The position numbers and the translations under genes were made by a program. 64,000 bases of DNA from contig NZ_OLMR01000001.1 in assembly GCF_900291955.1 (NCBI RefSeq), positions 372,001 to 436,000 on the forward strand, written 5' to 3'. Source of the DNA: Pseudoruminococcus massiliensis. Lineage in GTDB: Bacteria; Bacillota; Clostridia; Oscillospirales; Acutalibacteraceae. This document shows, in pieces, positions 7,900 to 16,051 of the stretch. The notes under the pieces are model-generated. The model was not told the DNA's origin. It saw nothing but the letters and a program-made list of their open reading frames with translations, and did no database searches. Numbering within the stretch: the stretch's first letter is position 1; the number at the start of each line of letters is the position of its first letter.

Positions 7900-8208
7900 A
7901 TGTACGCAGTTATTGAAACAGGCGGAAAGCAGTACAAGGTATCTAATGGCGATACTATCTATGTAGAAAAGCTTGACGCAGCAGAAGAGTCCACAGTTGA
8001 CTTCAAGGTTGTAGCCGTAAGCACAGATGATGGCTTCAAGGTCGGTACACCTTATGTCGAGGGTGCAAAGGTATCAGGTAAGGTTCTTAAAAATGGTAAG
8101 GGCAAGAAGATTACTGTCTTTACTTATAAGCCTAAGAAGAGCGAAAAACGCAAAATGGGCCACAGACAGCCTTACACAAAGGTACAAATCGAAGCTATCG
8201 AAGCATAA
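7900..8208 (+). CDS. rplU: 50S ribosomal protein L21
   Basis: This is a 102-residue L21 with the canonical start [14 protein letters not shown] and the conserved C-terminal [18 protein letters not shown]. It binds 23S rRNA with L20. The ATG at 7900 matches the family start; the in-frame GTG at 7891 is part of the SD (GGCAGGTG). Its stop overlaps the prp start by one base (TAATG), giving the conserved order rplU-prp-rpmA. Confidence 0.97.
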   Translation: MYAVIETGGKQYKVSNGDTIYVEKLDAAEESTVDFKVVAVSTDDGFKVGTPYVEGAKVSGKVLKNGKGKKITVFTYKPKKSEKRKMGHRQPYTKVQIEAIEA

Positions 8209-8528
8209 TGATTAATGCGGAATTTTTCTCTTTACCCACAGGCGAACTAATCGGTTATCGTATAAAAGGTCATTCAGATATGGCAGAAAGCGGACAAGAT
8301 ATTCTCTGCGCTTTCGTTTCGAGTGCAGCTATACTTACCGCTAATACTATTTCTGAGGTCATTAAGGCAAAAGCCGATATTTATGACGATGATGGCGAAG
8401 TTTATGTTATGATAAAGAGAAGTGACGCAGTGCTTTGTAAGGATATTCTTGAGGGCTTAAAGCTTCACCTTATAAACACTGAAGAAATGTATCCGAATAA
8501 TCTTACTGTAAACTATACGGAGGTGTAA
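8208..8528 (+). CDS. prp: Ribosomal-processing cysteine protease Prp
   Basis: This 106-residue protease trims the N-terminal extension of L27 in Firmicutes, an essential step in ribosome assembly. The catalytic pair is visible as His22 (GHSDMAESGQDI) and Cys34 (LCAF), at the positions known in the Staphylococcus enzyme. The gene is translationally coupled to rplU by one base and ends 3 bases before rpmA. The L27 it would cut, encoded next, does carry the extension. Confidence 0.94.
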   Translation: MINAEFFSLPTGELIGYRIKGHSDMAESGQDILCAFVSSAAILTANTISEVIKAKADIYDDDGEVYVMIKRSDAVLCKDILEGLKLHLINTEEMYPNNLTVNYTEV

Positions 8529-8531
8529 CAA

Positions 8532-8813
8532 ATGCTAAAGATTAATATTCAGCTTTTTGCTCATAAAAAGGGACAGGGTAGTTCTCACAACGGTCGTGAA
8601 TCTGAGTCTAAGCGTCTTGGCACAAAGCGTGCAGACGGTCAGACAGTTCTCGCTGGCAACATTCTCGTAAAGCAGCGTGGAACACACATTCACCCAGGCA
8701 ACAATGTTGGCCGTGGTTCTGATGATACTCTCTTTGCTAAAATTGACGGTGTTGTCAAGTTTGAGCGTGTTGGTCGTGACCGCAAGCAGGTTTCTGTTTA
8801 CGCAGCTGACTAA
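8532..8813 (+). CDS. rpmA: 50S ribosomal protein L27 with cleavable N-terminal extension
   Basis: This 93-residue L27 begins [18 protein letters not shown]. The first nine residues are the Prp-processed extension, and cleavage after Phe9 leaves AHKKG as the mature start that reaches the peptidyl-transferase centre. The SD (GGAGGTG) lies in the end of prp. A strong terminator follows. ObgE, often the next gene in this operon, lies elsewhere in the window. Confidence 0.97.
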   Translation: MLKINIQLFAHKKGQGSSHNGRESESKRLGTKRADGQTVLAGNILVKQRGTHIHPGNNVGRGSDDTLFAKIDGVVKFERVGRDRKQVSVYAAD

Positions 8814-8829
8814 TAACAACTGATTTTTA

Positions 8830-8862
8830 ATGGGAAATCCTTCAGGGGTTTCCCATTTTTGT
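8830..8862 (+). terminator. rplU-prp-rpmA terminator
   Basis: ATGGGAAA / TTTCCCAT closes over CCTTCAGGGG and is followed by a T run, a standard intrinsic terminator. Confidence 0.85.
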
Positions 8863-8902
8863 TTTTATTGTTTTTCGATTACAACTTTCAAGTGTCTGCA
8901 AA

Positions 8903-8940
8903 ATAAAAAACATAGCCCATTTCTGAGCTATGTCTTTTTT
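8903..8940 (-). terminator. Terminator of the ClpE-like gene
   Basis: ACATAGC...GCTATGT forms a hairpin with T runs on both strands; on the minus strand it follows the ClpE-like stop. It can also back up rpmA termination. Confidence 0.75.
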
Positions 8941-8954
8941 ATTATGATTGTATC

Positions 8955-11288
8955 TTAGAGTACATCAAGCTTTAATTCGTCGCCATCTGCTCCGAGATGA
9001 ATTCTGCCAATCGGAATGCTTCTATTATCAATAATTGCAGAGGCTATCTTATCTTCAACCTCTTTGCGTATTACATTTCTAAGGTCACGAGCACCACTCT
9101 TACCACCATAAGCCTTCTTAGCAAGAGCTTTCTGTGCATTCTCATCAAATGTAAATTCTATTCCCTTTTCTGCGAGAGAATCTATATATTCGCTAAGCAT
9201 AAGCTTTGCAATCTTGACAAAATCGTCCTCACTAAGATGACGGAAAACTATAATCTCATCTATACGGCTTATAAATTCAGGTCTTAAAAACTCTGACAAG
9301 GCTGCATAAACCTTTTCTTTAGTTGCGTCTTCTTCTGTTTTGCCAAAGCCGAGTGCATTTTCTTTCTTGTTGCTTCCTGCATTGGAGGTCATAACGATAA
9401 CTGTATTCTCGAAATTAACCTTTCTGCCGTGAGCATCTGTGATAACGCCTTCATCAAGGATTTGTAGGAGAATATTTAAAACATCAGGGTGAGCCTTTTC
9501 GATTTCATCAAAGAGCAATACGGAATATGGTCTGCGACGAACCTTTTCGGTAATCTGTCCTGCTTCATCGTAGCCGACATATCCTGGAGGCGAACCGATA
9601 ATCTTAGAAACTGAATGTTTCTCCATATATTCGGACATATCAAGTCTTATAAGAGTTTCTGGAGTGTCAAAAAGCTCCTTAGACATAACCTTTACAAGCT
9701 CTGTTTTACCCACGCCAGTAGGTCCTACAAAGATGAATGATGCTGGTCGTCTTCTTGGGCTTATCTGAACTCTTGTACGCTTAACCGCTGCCGCAAGAGC
9801 TGAAATAGCTTCATCTTGACCAATAAGCTTCTCACGAAGCTTATCTTCAAAACCTGCAAGCTTATTAAGCTCGTTATCCTGAACCTTTGATGCAGGAATA
9901 CCTGTCCAAAGCTCGATAACATGAGCTATATCGCCCTCTGTGACCTTGCAGCCAAGCGCTTCATCTTTAATATCATCAACAGCCTTTTCCGCAACAGAAA
10001 TATCATATCTTAACTTTGCAAGCTTTTCATAATCAACATCTGTCTGGCTCTCAATATCTTCCTCTTGCTTTTTCATATCATCAAGCTTCTTCTTATTTTC
10101 GTCATACTCCTCAAGTCTGACATTTCTGAGTGAAGCATAGGTGCAAGCTTCATCAAGCAAGTCGATTGCCTTATCTGGCAAGAATCTGTCTGTAATGTAT
10201 CTTTCTGAAAGTCTTACTGTTTTACGGACAATTTCATCTGTAACAGCTACTCTATGATATGTTTCATAGTAATCTTTGATGCCGGAAAGAACCTTTATTG
10301 TATCATCAATAGATGGCTCTGCTACTGTGATTGGCTGGAAACGCCTCTCAAGAGCAGCATCATTTTCGATGTACTTTCTATATTCAGCAAAGGTTGTTGC
10401 ACCTATAACCTGAATAAGCCCTCTTGAAAGAGCAGGCTTCAGAATATTTGCTGCGTCCATAGAACCCTCTGCTGCACCTGTACCAATAAGGGTATGAATT
10501 TCATCAATGAACAAAATAATGTTTCCGTCCTCTTGAGCCTCATCAATAACACCCTTAATACGGCTCTCAAACTGTCCTCTGAACTGAGTTCCAGCTACAA
10601 GTGAAGTAAGATTGAGCAGGAAAATTTCCTTGCTTTTAAGGCGGAATGGAACATCACCACTTGCTATTCTAAGAGCCAAGCCCTCTGCAATAGCTGTCTT
10701 ACCTACACCAGGCTCGCCTATAAGGCAAGGGTTATTCTTTGTTCTACGGCTGAGAATCTGAATAGCTCGCTCAATTTCTTTTTCACGACCTATAACTCTA
10801 TCAATCTTTCCATCTTTAGCTTTCTTGATTAAGTCATCACAATAAAGCTCAATATGCTTTCTCTTTTTTTGCTTTTTCTTATCTTCCTTTTTCTTATCTC
10901 TATCAGACTTCTTGCCATCTACTGAAGACTTATCGCCCTTCTTGGACAATTCATCTTCTGGTTTGCTCATAGAAAAAAGGTTTTTAAAGAACGGTGGGAA
11001 TGTTGGTGCGCCACCTGTTGTATAACCGTCATCGCTTTCATCATCTGGGTCTGTGCTATCGTCTGAAAGATTTGCCATATCTGTGTCTGCACTCATCAGT
11101 TCGTCCATTTGCTCCTGCATAGCATCGAAATCTTCCTCGGAAATTCCCATCTGATTCATAATATCTGTAACCTGCTTGATATTCAATTCCTTAGCACAAG
11201 AAAGGCAGTAGCCTTTTGTATCACTACTGTCGCTTCCTGTACTTACAAATACGACAGCAGGTCTTTTTTGACATCTTGAACATAACAT
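8955..11288 (-). CDS. ClpE-like AAA+ unfoldase (Clp ATPase with N-terminal zinc finger)
   Basis: The 777-residue Hsp100 unfoldase would feed ClpP. It has a zinc finger (CSRC at about 3-6, CLSC at about 28-31), a low-complexity acidic then lysine-rich linker, AAA1 with GEPGVGKT and Walker B LFIDEIHTL, a short coiled-coil middle domain, and AAA2 with GPTGVGKT. There is no Clp_N double repeat, so it is ClpE-type rather than ClpC/ClpA. An ATG at 11300 overlaps the AAGG; the ATG at 11288 has better spacing and is taken as start. No CtsR or CIRCE operator was seen, only a short inverted repeat upstream. Confidence 0.9.
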   Translation of the reverse strand: MLCSRCQKRPAVVFVSTGSDSSDTKGYCLSCAKELNIKQVTDIMNQMGISEEDFDAMQEQMDELMSADTDMANLSDDSTDPDDESDDGYTTGGAPTFPPFFKNLFSMSKPEDELSKKGDKSSVDGKKSDRDKKKEDKKKQKKRKHIELYCDDLIKKAKDGKIDRVIGREKEIERAIQILSRRTKNNPCLIGEPGVGKTAIAEGLALRIASGDVPFRLKSKEIFLLNLTSLVAGTQFRGQFESRIKGVIDEAQEDGNIILFIDEIHTLIGTGAAEGSMDAANILKPALSRGLIQVIGATTFAEYRKYIENDAALERRFQPITVAEPSIDDTIKVLSGIKDYYETYHRVAVTDEIVRKTVRLSERYITDRFLPDKAIDLLDEACTYASLRNVRLEEYDENKKKLDDMKKQEEDIESQTDVDYEKLAKLRYDISVAEKAVDDIKDEALGCKVTEGDIAHVIELWTGIPASKVQDNELNKLAGFEDKLREKLIGQDEAISALAAAVKRTRVQISPRRRPASFIFVGPTGVGKTELVKVMSKELFDTPETLIRLDMSEYMEKHSVSKIIGSPPGYVGYDEAGQITEKVRRRPYSVLLFDEIEKAHPDVLNILLQILDEGVITDAHGRKVNFENTVIVMTSNAGSNKKENALGFGKTEEDATKEKVYAALSEFLRPEFISRIDEIIVFRHLSEDDFVKIAKLMLSEYIDSLAEKGIEFTFDENAQKALAKKAYGGKSGARDLRNVIRKEVEDKIASAIIDNRSIPIGRIHLGADGDELKLDVL

Positions 11289-11316
11289 TGTTTTCCACAT
11301 CCTTAATTTAGGAATA

Positions 11317-11338
11317 CATAATTATCGAGTTAATTATG
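11317..11338. promoter_or_regulatory. Inverted repeat upstream of the ClpE-like gene
   Basis: CATAATTA (11317-11324) and TAATTATG (11331-11338) form a perfect 8-bp inverted repeat about 30 bases before the start codon. It could be an operator or simply AT-rich symmetry; it does not match CtsR or HrcA sites. Confidence 0.3.
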
Positions 11339-11484
11339 TCTTACTTAACACAATAAACGCTTATATTTTTAGCTTTTAAAATGCGTCATAAAAAATTTAT
11401 ATCCTATTTTCTTAAAAAAGTCAAGCGAATTAAGGTATTTAACAGCATAAATAACCAACTTATTTGCATATGATAAAATATGGT

Positions 11485-12096
11485 TTATTTAGCTTTAGAT
11501 TCGCTTTCAATCTTATCTATATCATTATTATTTCTATTTTTTATAAGCTTAACAAAAATTATAGCATAGCTTACAAACGCAACTATCATAGCAATAAGTG
11601 TAAGGCTCATAAGAATAATATCTAAAACATCATTTTTATAATTAAAAATAGCACTTAAACAAACCATAGTTGTAATGCTTACATAAAATATTGCTGTTGC
11701 AACCTTACCATACCATTTTGCAGCAGGTGGTCTTATCTTCATACAAAGTAAAACTGCACCACCAATAAGCATAAGTATATCTTTAGACATAAGTATAATA
11801 ACAATAGGCCATACACTTGGGAATAATATTGCAAGACATATAACAACTGCAATAAGTGTAAGCTTATCAGCTATTGGGTCTAATATTTTTCCAAGCTGTG
11901 TGACTTGATTAAATTTTCGGGCTATAGCTCCATCGAACATATCAGAAAGCCCTGATATTAATAAGTATATGCCTGATTCTATAAATCTCTCATTCAAAAA
12001 AGAAATAACCAATGGAACAATTACCACAATACGAATAAACGAAAGGATATTTGGTATGGTTAGATTCTTCTTTAGAATATCTACTCCCTTGCTCAT
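11485..12096 (-). CDS. pgsA: CDP-diacylglycerol-glycerol-3-phosphate 3-phosphatidyltransferase
   Basis: This 203-residue integral membrane enzyme makes phosphatidylglycerophosphate from CDP-diacylglycerol and glycerol-3-phosphate. The CDP-alcohol phosphotransferase motif is complete: DG..AR........G...D...D (FDGAIARKF...GKILDPIADK, about 55-82). Several membrane segments follow. The ATG at 12096 has AAGGAGAG upstream. It lies 20 bases after the cvpA-like gene on the same strand and is probably co-transcribed. Confidence 0.93.
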   Translation of the reverse strand: MSKGVDILKKNLTIPNILSFIRIVVIVPLVISFLNERFIESGIYLLISGLSDMFDGAIARKFNQVTQLGKILDPIADKLTLIAVVICLAILFPSVWPIVIILMSKDILMLIGGAVLLCMKIRPPAAKWYGKVATAIFYVSITTMVCLSAIFNYKNDVLDIILMSLTLIAMIVAFVSYAIIFVKLIKNRNNNDIDKIESESKAK

Positions 12097-12116
12097 AAAT
12101 TCTCTCCTTGAAAATA

Positions 12117-12830
12117 TTATGCACCAGTAATAATCGAAATAATAAACGATGGAATATTTACATTATAAATCAATTTGAATAAAATACTTGAGTTTACAGC
12201 GTTATTAAAAGCATTATACGAATCTGCGTCCAGAGAAAGAACAATCGCATCAACTAAAATAATTAAAGTCATTATAATAAATATAGCCTTAACTAAACCA
12301 AATAAAGCACTAAAAATATTATTAAATATTTTTAAATCGTTATTAGCAAAATATTTAGAAAACTTAGATGATAAGGTTATTATAATAACCATAAAAATCG
12401 TAAAAAATACAACCATACTTATCTTTGTCATATATGAAATGACATATGGTGAAATCTGCTGCTCAATAGCTTCTGTAATAGTATTTGAATTATTTACTGT
12501 GCTTGAATTTAAAAAGTTTGATGAATTTATGCCATCAAAGCCTAATGAATTTTGAACCATTTTAGGCAACGCATTAAATATATTTTCAGAGATAAACCCA
12601 CCATCTTTATAAATAACTGAATCTACCGAATTCATTATTGCACTTTTAAAGCTTATATTATATCCTGCTATTGCAAAGAACCAACCTAAAAAAGCAGAAC
12701 CAACCGCCGATAATATTCCTCCAACAAATTCGATTATTGATGTAATCAAACCTCTTTTTATGCTCGTTGCTGTAATCAAGATTATAATAACCACAGTAGT
12801 TATATCCAAAGCAACACTCAACATATCCAT
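12117..12830 (-). CDS. CvpA-family membrane protein
   Basis: The 237-residue protein has about four membrane segments. Its N-terminus (ALDITTVVIIILITATSIKRGLITSIIEFVGG split by short loops) is typical of CvpA/colicin-V-production-like proteins, followed by a soluble region (about 75-125) and a second membrane hairpin. The family is widespread in Firmicutes, with roles in cell-envelope integrity that remain unclear. It lies just upstream of pgsA on the same strand. Confidence 0.8.
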   Translation of the reverse strand: MDMLSVALDITTVVIIILITATSIKRGLITSIIEFVGGILSAVGSAFLGWFFAIAGYNISFKSAIMNSVDSVIYKDGGFISENIFNALPKMVQNSLGFDGINSSNFLNSSTVNNSNTITEAIEQQISPYVISYMTKISMVVFFTIFMVIIITLSSKFSKYFANNDLKIFNNIFSALFGLVKAIFIIMTLIILVDAIVLSLDADSYNAFNNAVNSSILFKLIYNVNIPSFIISIITGA

Positions 12831-13067
12831 AAAAATATCTTCCCTCTTACCACCACAATTATCTGTTTTTTAGAACAAAAATATCGAATAAATTTTCACC
12901 ATCACGAATCGAATATTTTGTAGAATAACAGATAAATATATAATATCACATAAGAGGAAAAAGCACAACATCTAAATTTAATAGAGTTTATACTTAGTTT
13001 TTTATAAAGTATTACAATAAAAGAGTTTTACATTATTTATATGGCACAAGCTTTTTAAAGTGGTAAA
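12831..13067. other. Intergenic region upstream of cvpA
   Basis: This AT-rich region must hold the minus-strand cvpA-pgsA promoter, but no convincing -35/-10 pair stands out. Nothing else recognisable is present. Confidence 0.4.
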
Positions 13068-13103
13068 AGAAAAACGCCTTTCGGAACTACCGAAACAGCG
13101 TTT
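13068..13103 (-). terminator. rpsT terminator
   Basis: AAACGC..TTTCGG / CCGAAA..GCGTTT forms a two-part stem followed on the minus strand by TTTTTCTTTT. Confidence 0.8.
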
Positions 13104-13141
13104 AAACTTAGCCTTATTGGCCATTATAAATCAAACTATAA

Positions 13142-13396
13142 TCAGACAGCAGCCTTACGGACAAGTGCTGATTTCTTTCTAGCAGCGGTATTCTTATGGA
13201 GAAGACCCTTAGAAACTGCTCTGTCGATACTGCTTACAGCAGCACGAACTGCTTGCTCCTTATCTGCCGCATTGTTTTCGATAGCTGTATTTGCCTTCTT
13301 AATAGAAGTTTTAAGTGCGGAATTAGCAGCCTTATTTCTCGCAGTCTTAACAGCGATAACCTTAACACGCTTCTTAGCTGACTTAATATTAGGCAT
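13142..13396 (-). CDS. rpsT: 30S ribosomal protein S20
   Basis: This 84-residue, highly basic helical protein starts MPNIKSAKKRVKV, the S20 signature, and binds 16S rRNA at the base of the body. The ATG at 13396 follows AAAGGAGGTG; the open frame extends further upstream but without an SD. It is monocistronic with its own terminator. Confidence 0.96.
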   Translation of the reverse strand: MPNIKSAKKRVKVIAVKTARNKAANSALKTSIKKANTAIENNAADKEQAVRAAVSSIDRAVSKGLLHKNTAARKKSALVRKAAV

Positions 13397-13536
13397 ATGT
13401 GGCACCTCCTTTTTAAATGCTCTCGTAATAGATATAATAACATAATCCGGGCAAAATTGCAAGCATTTTTTTATTTTTGATAACTTATATGTCCTAAGGT
13501 TTATTTATATCAAAAAATATGTTTAAATGCACAAGT

Positions 13537-14289
13537 TTATTTTTTATTTTTAGATTCGTAAACTTTTAAGACATCTTCTACCTTGCCATCGCAAATAACT
13601 GTACCACTTTTGAGATATATTGCACGAGTACAGACTTCTTCGACATTATCTTTATTATGGCTGACGAAAAGAACTGTTACTCCTGATTTAATCAAATCTT
13701 TAATTTTGTTTTTACACTTCTTTTTAAAGCTTGCATCACCAACGCTGAGAGCTTCATCAACAACAAGTATATCAGGCTCTATATTGATATTTATAGCAAA
13801 ACCAAGACGCATTTTCATACCGCTTGAATAGGTTCTGACAGGCTGGTCTATATATTCGCCAAGGTCGGCAAACTCTACTACTCTATCCTCCATATTACCT
13901 TTGATTTCCTTATCCTTTAAACCAAGAAGGTAGCCTTTGAGATATATATTTTCTCTGCCTGTCATTTCATTTGAAAAGCCTGCTGTAAGCTCAAGCAAGG
14001 CAGCAACTCTGCCCTTTACTATAATATCACCTGTATCAGGAAATGATACTCCTGTAATCATTTTTAAAAGAGTAGATTTACCAGCACCGTTGTTGCCAAC
14101 TATGCCAACAGATTCACCTTTATAAATCTTAAAGCTTACATCATTGAGTGCCTTATGCTTATGAAGCTTTTTAGAATGATAAAACAACGCTGAAAACTGC
14201 TCTCTGCTACTTTTATATAATGTATAGGTTTTACTTACATTTTTAAATTCGATAATAGGCGTTTCTTTAGCCTCAATCTCGTTGCTCAT
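13537..14289 (-). CDS. TagH/Wzt-type ABC transporter ATPase (orphan)
   Basis: This 250-residue ATPase has Walker A GNNGAGKST, signature YSSGM, Walker B DILVVDEALSVGD and the H-loop VSHN. The sequence GKSTLLKMITGVSFPDTG and the Y.RYR-like N-terminus place it with the polysaccharide/teichoic-acid export group (TagH, RfbE, Wzt). These normally pair with a TagG-like permease, which is absent here. It lacks the extra C-terminal carbohydrate-binding domain of Wzt. The ATG at 14289 has AAAGGGTG upstream. A partner elsewhere in the genome is inferred. Confidence 0.85.
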   Translation of the reverse strand: MSNEIEAKETPIIEFKNVSKTYTLYKSSREQFSALFYHSKKLHKHKALNDVSFKIYKGESVGIVGNNGAGKSTLLKMITGVSFPDTGDIIVKGRVAALLELTAGFSNEMTGRENIYLKGYLLGLKDKEIKGNMEDRVVEFADLGEYIDQPVRTYSSGMKMRLGFAININIEPDILVVDEALSVGDASFKKKCKNKIKDLIKSGVTVLFVSHNKDNVEEVCTRAIYLKSGTVICDGKVEDVLKVYESKNKK

Positions 14290-14305
14290 ATACGCACCCT
14301 TTCAT

Positions 14306-14330
14306 AATGAAATAAGCTTATTATTTCATT
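14306..14330. promoter_or_regulatory. Inverted repeat upstream of the TagH-like gene
   Basis: AATGAAATAA (14306-14315) and TTATTTCATT (14321-14330) form a perfect 10-bp inverted repeat 17 bases before the start codon on the minus strand. It is a candidate operator or 5'-UTR hairpin. Confidence 0.4.
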
Positions 14331-14485
14331 AGACTGATGATATAAAAATCATACAGCCGTAATTTTCCTACTATAATAAGAATTTTACATTCATAAGTAT
14401 TATTTGTCAATAAGCGTATTGATAGACTTATTTAAAATTTGAGTTTAAAATTTATGGAAATCATAAAATTACAGAATAAAAATAC

Positions 14486-14514
14486 TTTACATTCGCCAAA
14501 AACAGGTATAAAAT
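14486..14514 (+). promoter_or_regulatory. pduL promoter
   Basis: TTTACA at 14486-14491, a 17-base spacer and TAAAAT at 14509-14514 match a sigma-A promoter just upstream of pduL. Confidence 0.6.
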
Positions 14515-14550
14515 AAAACTATAAATCATTTATGATTGGAGAAGATAACA

Positions 14551-15123
14551 ATGAAGGTTATGGTTGAAACATCTGCACGCCATGTGCATGTAACACAGGA
14601 AACTCTTGAGAAGCTCTTTGGTGCAGGAGCTACTCTTACTAAGAAAAAAGAGCTCTCACAGCCTGGACAATTTGCAAGTATGGAAAGAATTACTATTGTT
14701 GGCCCTAAGGGAGAAATGAAGAATGTTTCTATCCTTGGTCCTGTCAGAAAGGCTGACCAGGTTGAGCTTTCACTCACTGATTTAAGAAAAATCGGTATTG
14801 CTGCTCCTGTTCGTGAATCTGGTGACATTGAGGGTACTCCTGGATGTAAGCTTATTGGTCCTGCTGGTGAAGTTGATATTGAAAAGGGTGTTATCGCTGC
14901 AAAGCGTCACATTCACTTCACACCCGAAGATGCAGAAAAATTTGGCGTTAAGGACAAGCAGATTGTCAGCGTTGAAGTTGGTGGAGAGGGCAGAAAGCTT
15001 ATCTTCGGAGATGTTGTTGTAAGAGTAAGTGAATCTTATGCAGCTGCTATGCACATCGACACAGATGAATCTAACGCAGCAGGTCTTCCTGGAACTGTTG
15101 AAGGGGAAGTTATTGTTGGCTAA
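14551..15123 (+). CDS. pduL: PduL-type phosphate acyltransferase (phosphotransacetylase)
   Basis: This 190-residue enzyme interconverts acyl-CoA and acyl phosphate (PduL/PTAC family, unrelated to Pta). The two conserved zinc-binding histidine motifs are present: SARHVH near the start and KRHIHF (about residue 117). No microcompartment genes are nearby and no encapsulation peptide is evident, so it probably serves as the housekeeping phosphotransacetylase for acetate formation with ATP. The ATG at 14551 follows TTGGAGAAG. It is monocistronic and followed by tandem repeats and a nested hairpin. Confidence 0.93.
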   Translation: MKVMVETSARHVHVTQETLEKLFGAGATLTKKKELSQPGQFASMERITIVGPKGEMKNVSILGPVRKADQVELSLTDLRKIGIAAPVRESGDIEGTPGCKLIGPAGEVDIEKGVIAAKRHIHFTPEDAEKFGVKDKQIVSVEVGGEGRKLIFGDVVVRVSESYAAAMHIDTDESNAAGLPGTVEGEVIVG

Positions 15124-15131
15124 AAGCTAAC

Positions 15132-15179
15132 AAATAATATATAAAATAATATATAAAATAATATATAAAATAATATATA
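15132..15179. repeat. Four exact 12-bp tandem repeats
   Basis: AAATAATATATA is repeated four times head to tail just after pduL. The repeats could act as a spacer or AT-rich slippage tract before the terminator; no function is evident. Confidence 0.9.
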
Positions 15180-15184
15180 AAAAA

Positions 15185-15275
15185 ACGGCAGGGCTTTACT
15201 TTAAATGAACCGACCTCCAAATCGTTAGATTTTGGTCTAACTTTTTTGGGGTCGGTTCAAAATAAGCTCTGCCGT
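15185..15275. terminator. Nested three-tier hairpin / terminator after pduL
   Basis: An outer stem ACGGCAG (15185-15191)/CTGCCGT (15269-15275) encloses TGAACCGACC (15206-15215)/GGTCGGTTCA (15250-15259). That encloses GTTAGA/TCTAAC (15224-15241) followed by a six-T run. The innermost hairpin alone looks like an intrinsic terminator. The structure lies between convergent pduL and the PAP2 gene and may terminate both. Confidence 0.65.
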
Positions 15276-15282
15276 TAATTAT

Positions 15283-15822
15283 TTAAGAAAAATTCAACAC
15301 TGAAATGGAGTATATAACTGGAACTACTATACAGCCTGTTATAATTCCTAAAGCCACACCTGCTAAAACATCTGTAATGTAGTGAACCAAAAGATATGTA
15401 CGAGAAAATGCAATTAATGCTGCTAAAAAGAGCATCGGAATTGCAAGTATTGGGTGCATAAAGAACATAACTGTTGTTGCTGCAAATGACGAGGTTGTAT
15501 GTCCAGACGGAAATGAATAGTGCGGAGGATTTTTTATTAAAAGTTGTTCTTCGCTGACCTTATGACAAGGACGAACTCTGCCAACAATATTTTTTATCGT
15601 AACCTCTCCACAAAGCCAAGAAACAATAATTGCTATTATTATGGCTATTCCAGAGGTTCTATATTTCTGAAAAGGCAATAAAGCTATTGCAAGAACAAAC
15701 CATACTAAGCCACTATTTCCAATAGTTGTTGCACCAACCATTATTTTGTTCAACCGCTTAGTACGCAGTTTTGAAATTCTATCAAGCATACGGTTGTCCC
15801 AATCCTGAATGCGACTAAGCAT
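15283..15822 (-). CDS. PAP2-family membrane phosphatase
   Basis: The 179-residue membrane protein has the three PAP2 motifs: K.IVGRVRP, PSGHT and SRTYLLVHYITD (with the catalytic His-Asp). Such enzymes dephosphorylate undecaprenyl pyrophosphate or phosphatidate-type lipids at the outer face of the membrane. The ATG at 15822 follows GGAGGTGAG; the longer open frame lacks an SD. The substrate (undecaprenyl-PP or phosphatidylglycerophosphate, given pgsA nearby) cannot be fixed from sequence. Confidence 0.88.
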   Translation of the reverse strand: MLSRIQDWDNRMLDRISKLRTKRLNKIMVGATTIGNSGLVWFVLAIALLPFQKYRTSGIAIIIAIIVSWLCGEVTIKNIVGRVRPCHKVSEEQLLIKNPPHYSFPSGHTTSSFAATTVMFFMHPILAIPMLFLAALIAFSRTYLLVHYITDVLAGVALGIITGCIVVPVIYSISVLNFS

Positions 15823-16051
15823 ATTACTCACCTCCGAAACAAAATTCAGCAAAATATATCCGACAAGCCTTTTCACTTGCCGAATACATTACTATTCTTA
15901 TTTATTATAACACATTTTAAGATAAAACGGTATACATTTTTCTCGGAAATGAGTACCAACATTTTATACTTTTTTTGATAAATCTGCACAGAATATAAAG
16001 TTTTATATCAAATTTAGCATAACTATATATAGTATCAATTGTATTTAAAAA

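Noticed and set aside
10860-10980. Lysine-rich linker of the ClpE-like protein as sign of a frameshift
   Set aside because: The frame is continuous, both flanking domains are in register, and charged linkers are normal between the zinc finger and AAA1.
11300-11484. CtsR or CIRCE heat-shock operator upstream of the ClpE-like gene
   Set aside because: Neither GGTCAAA tandem sites nor a TTAGCACTC inverted repeat is present.
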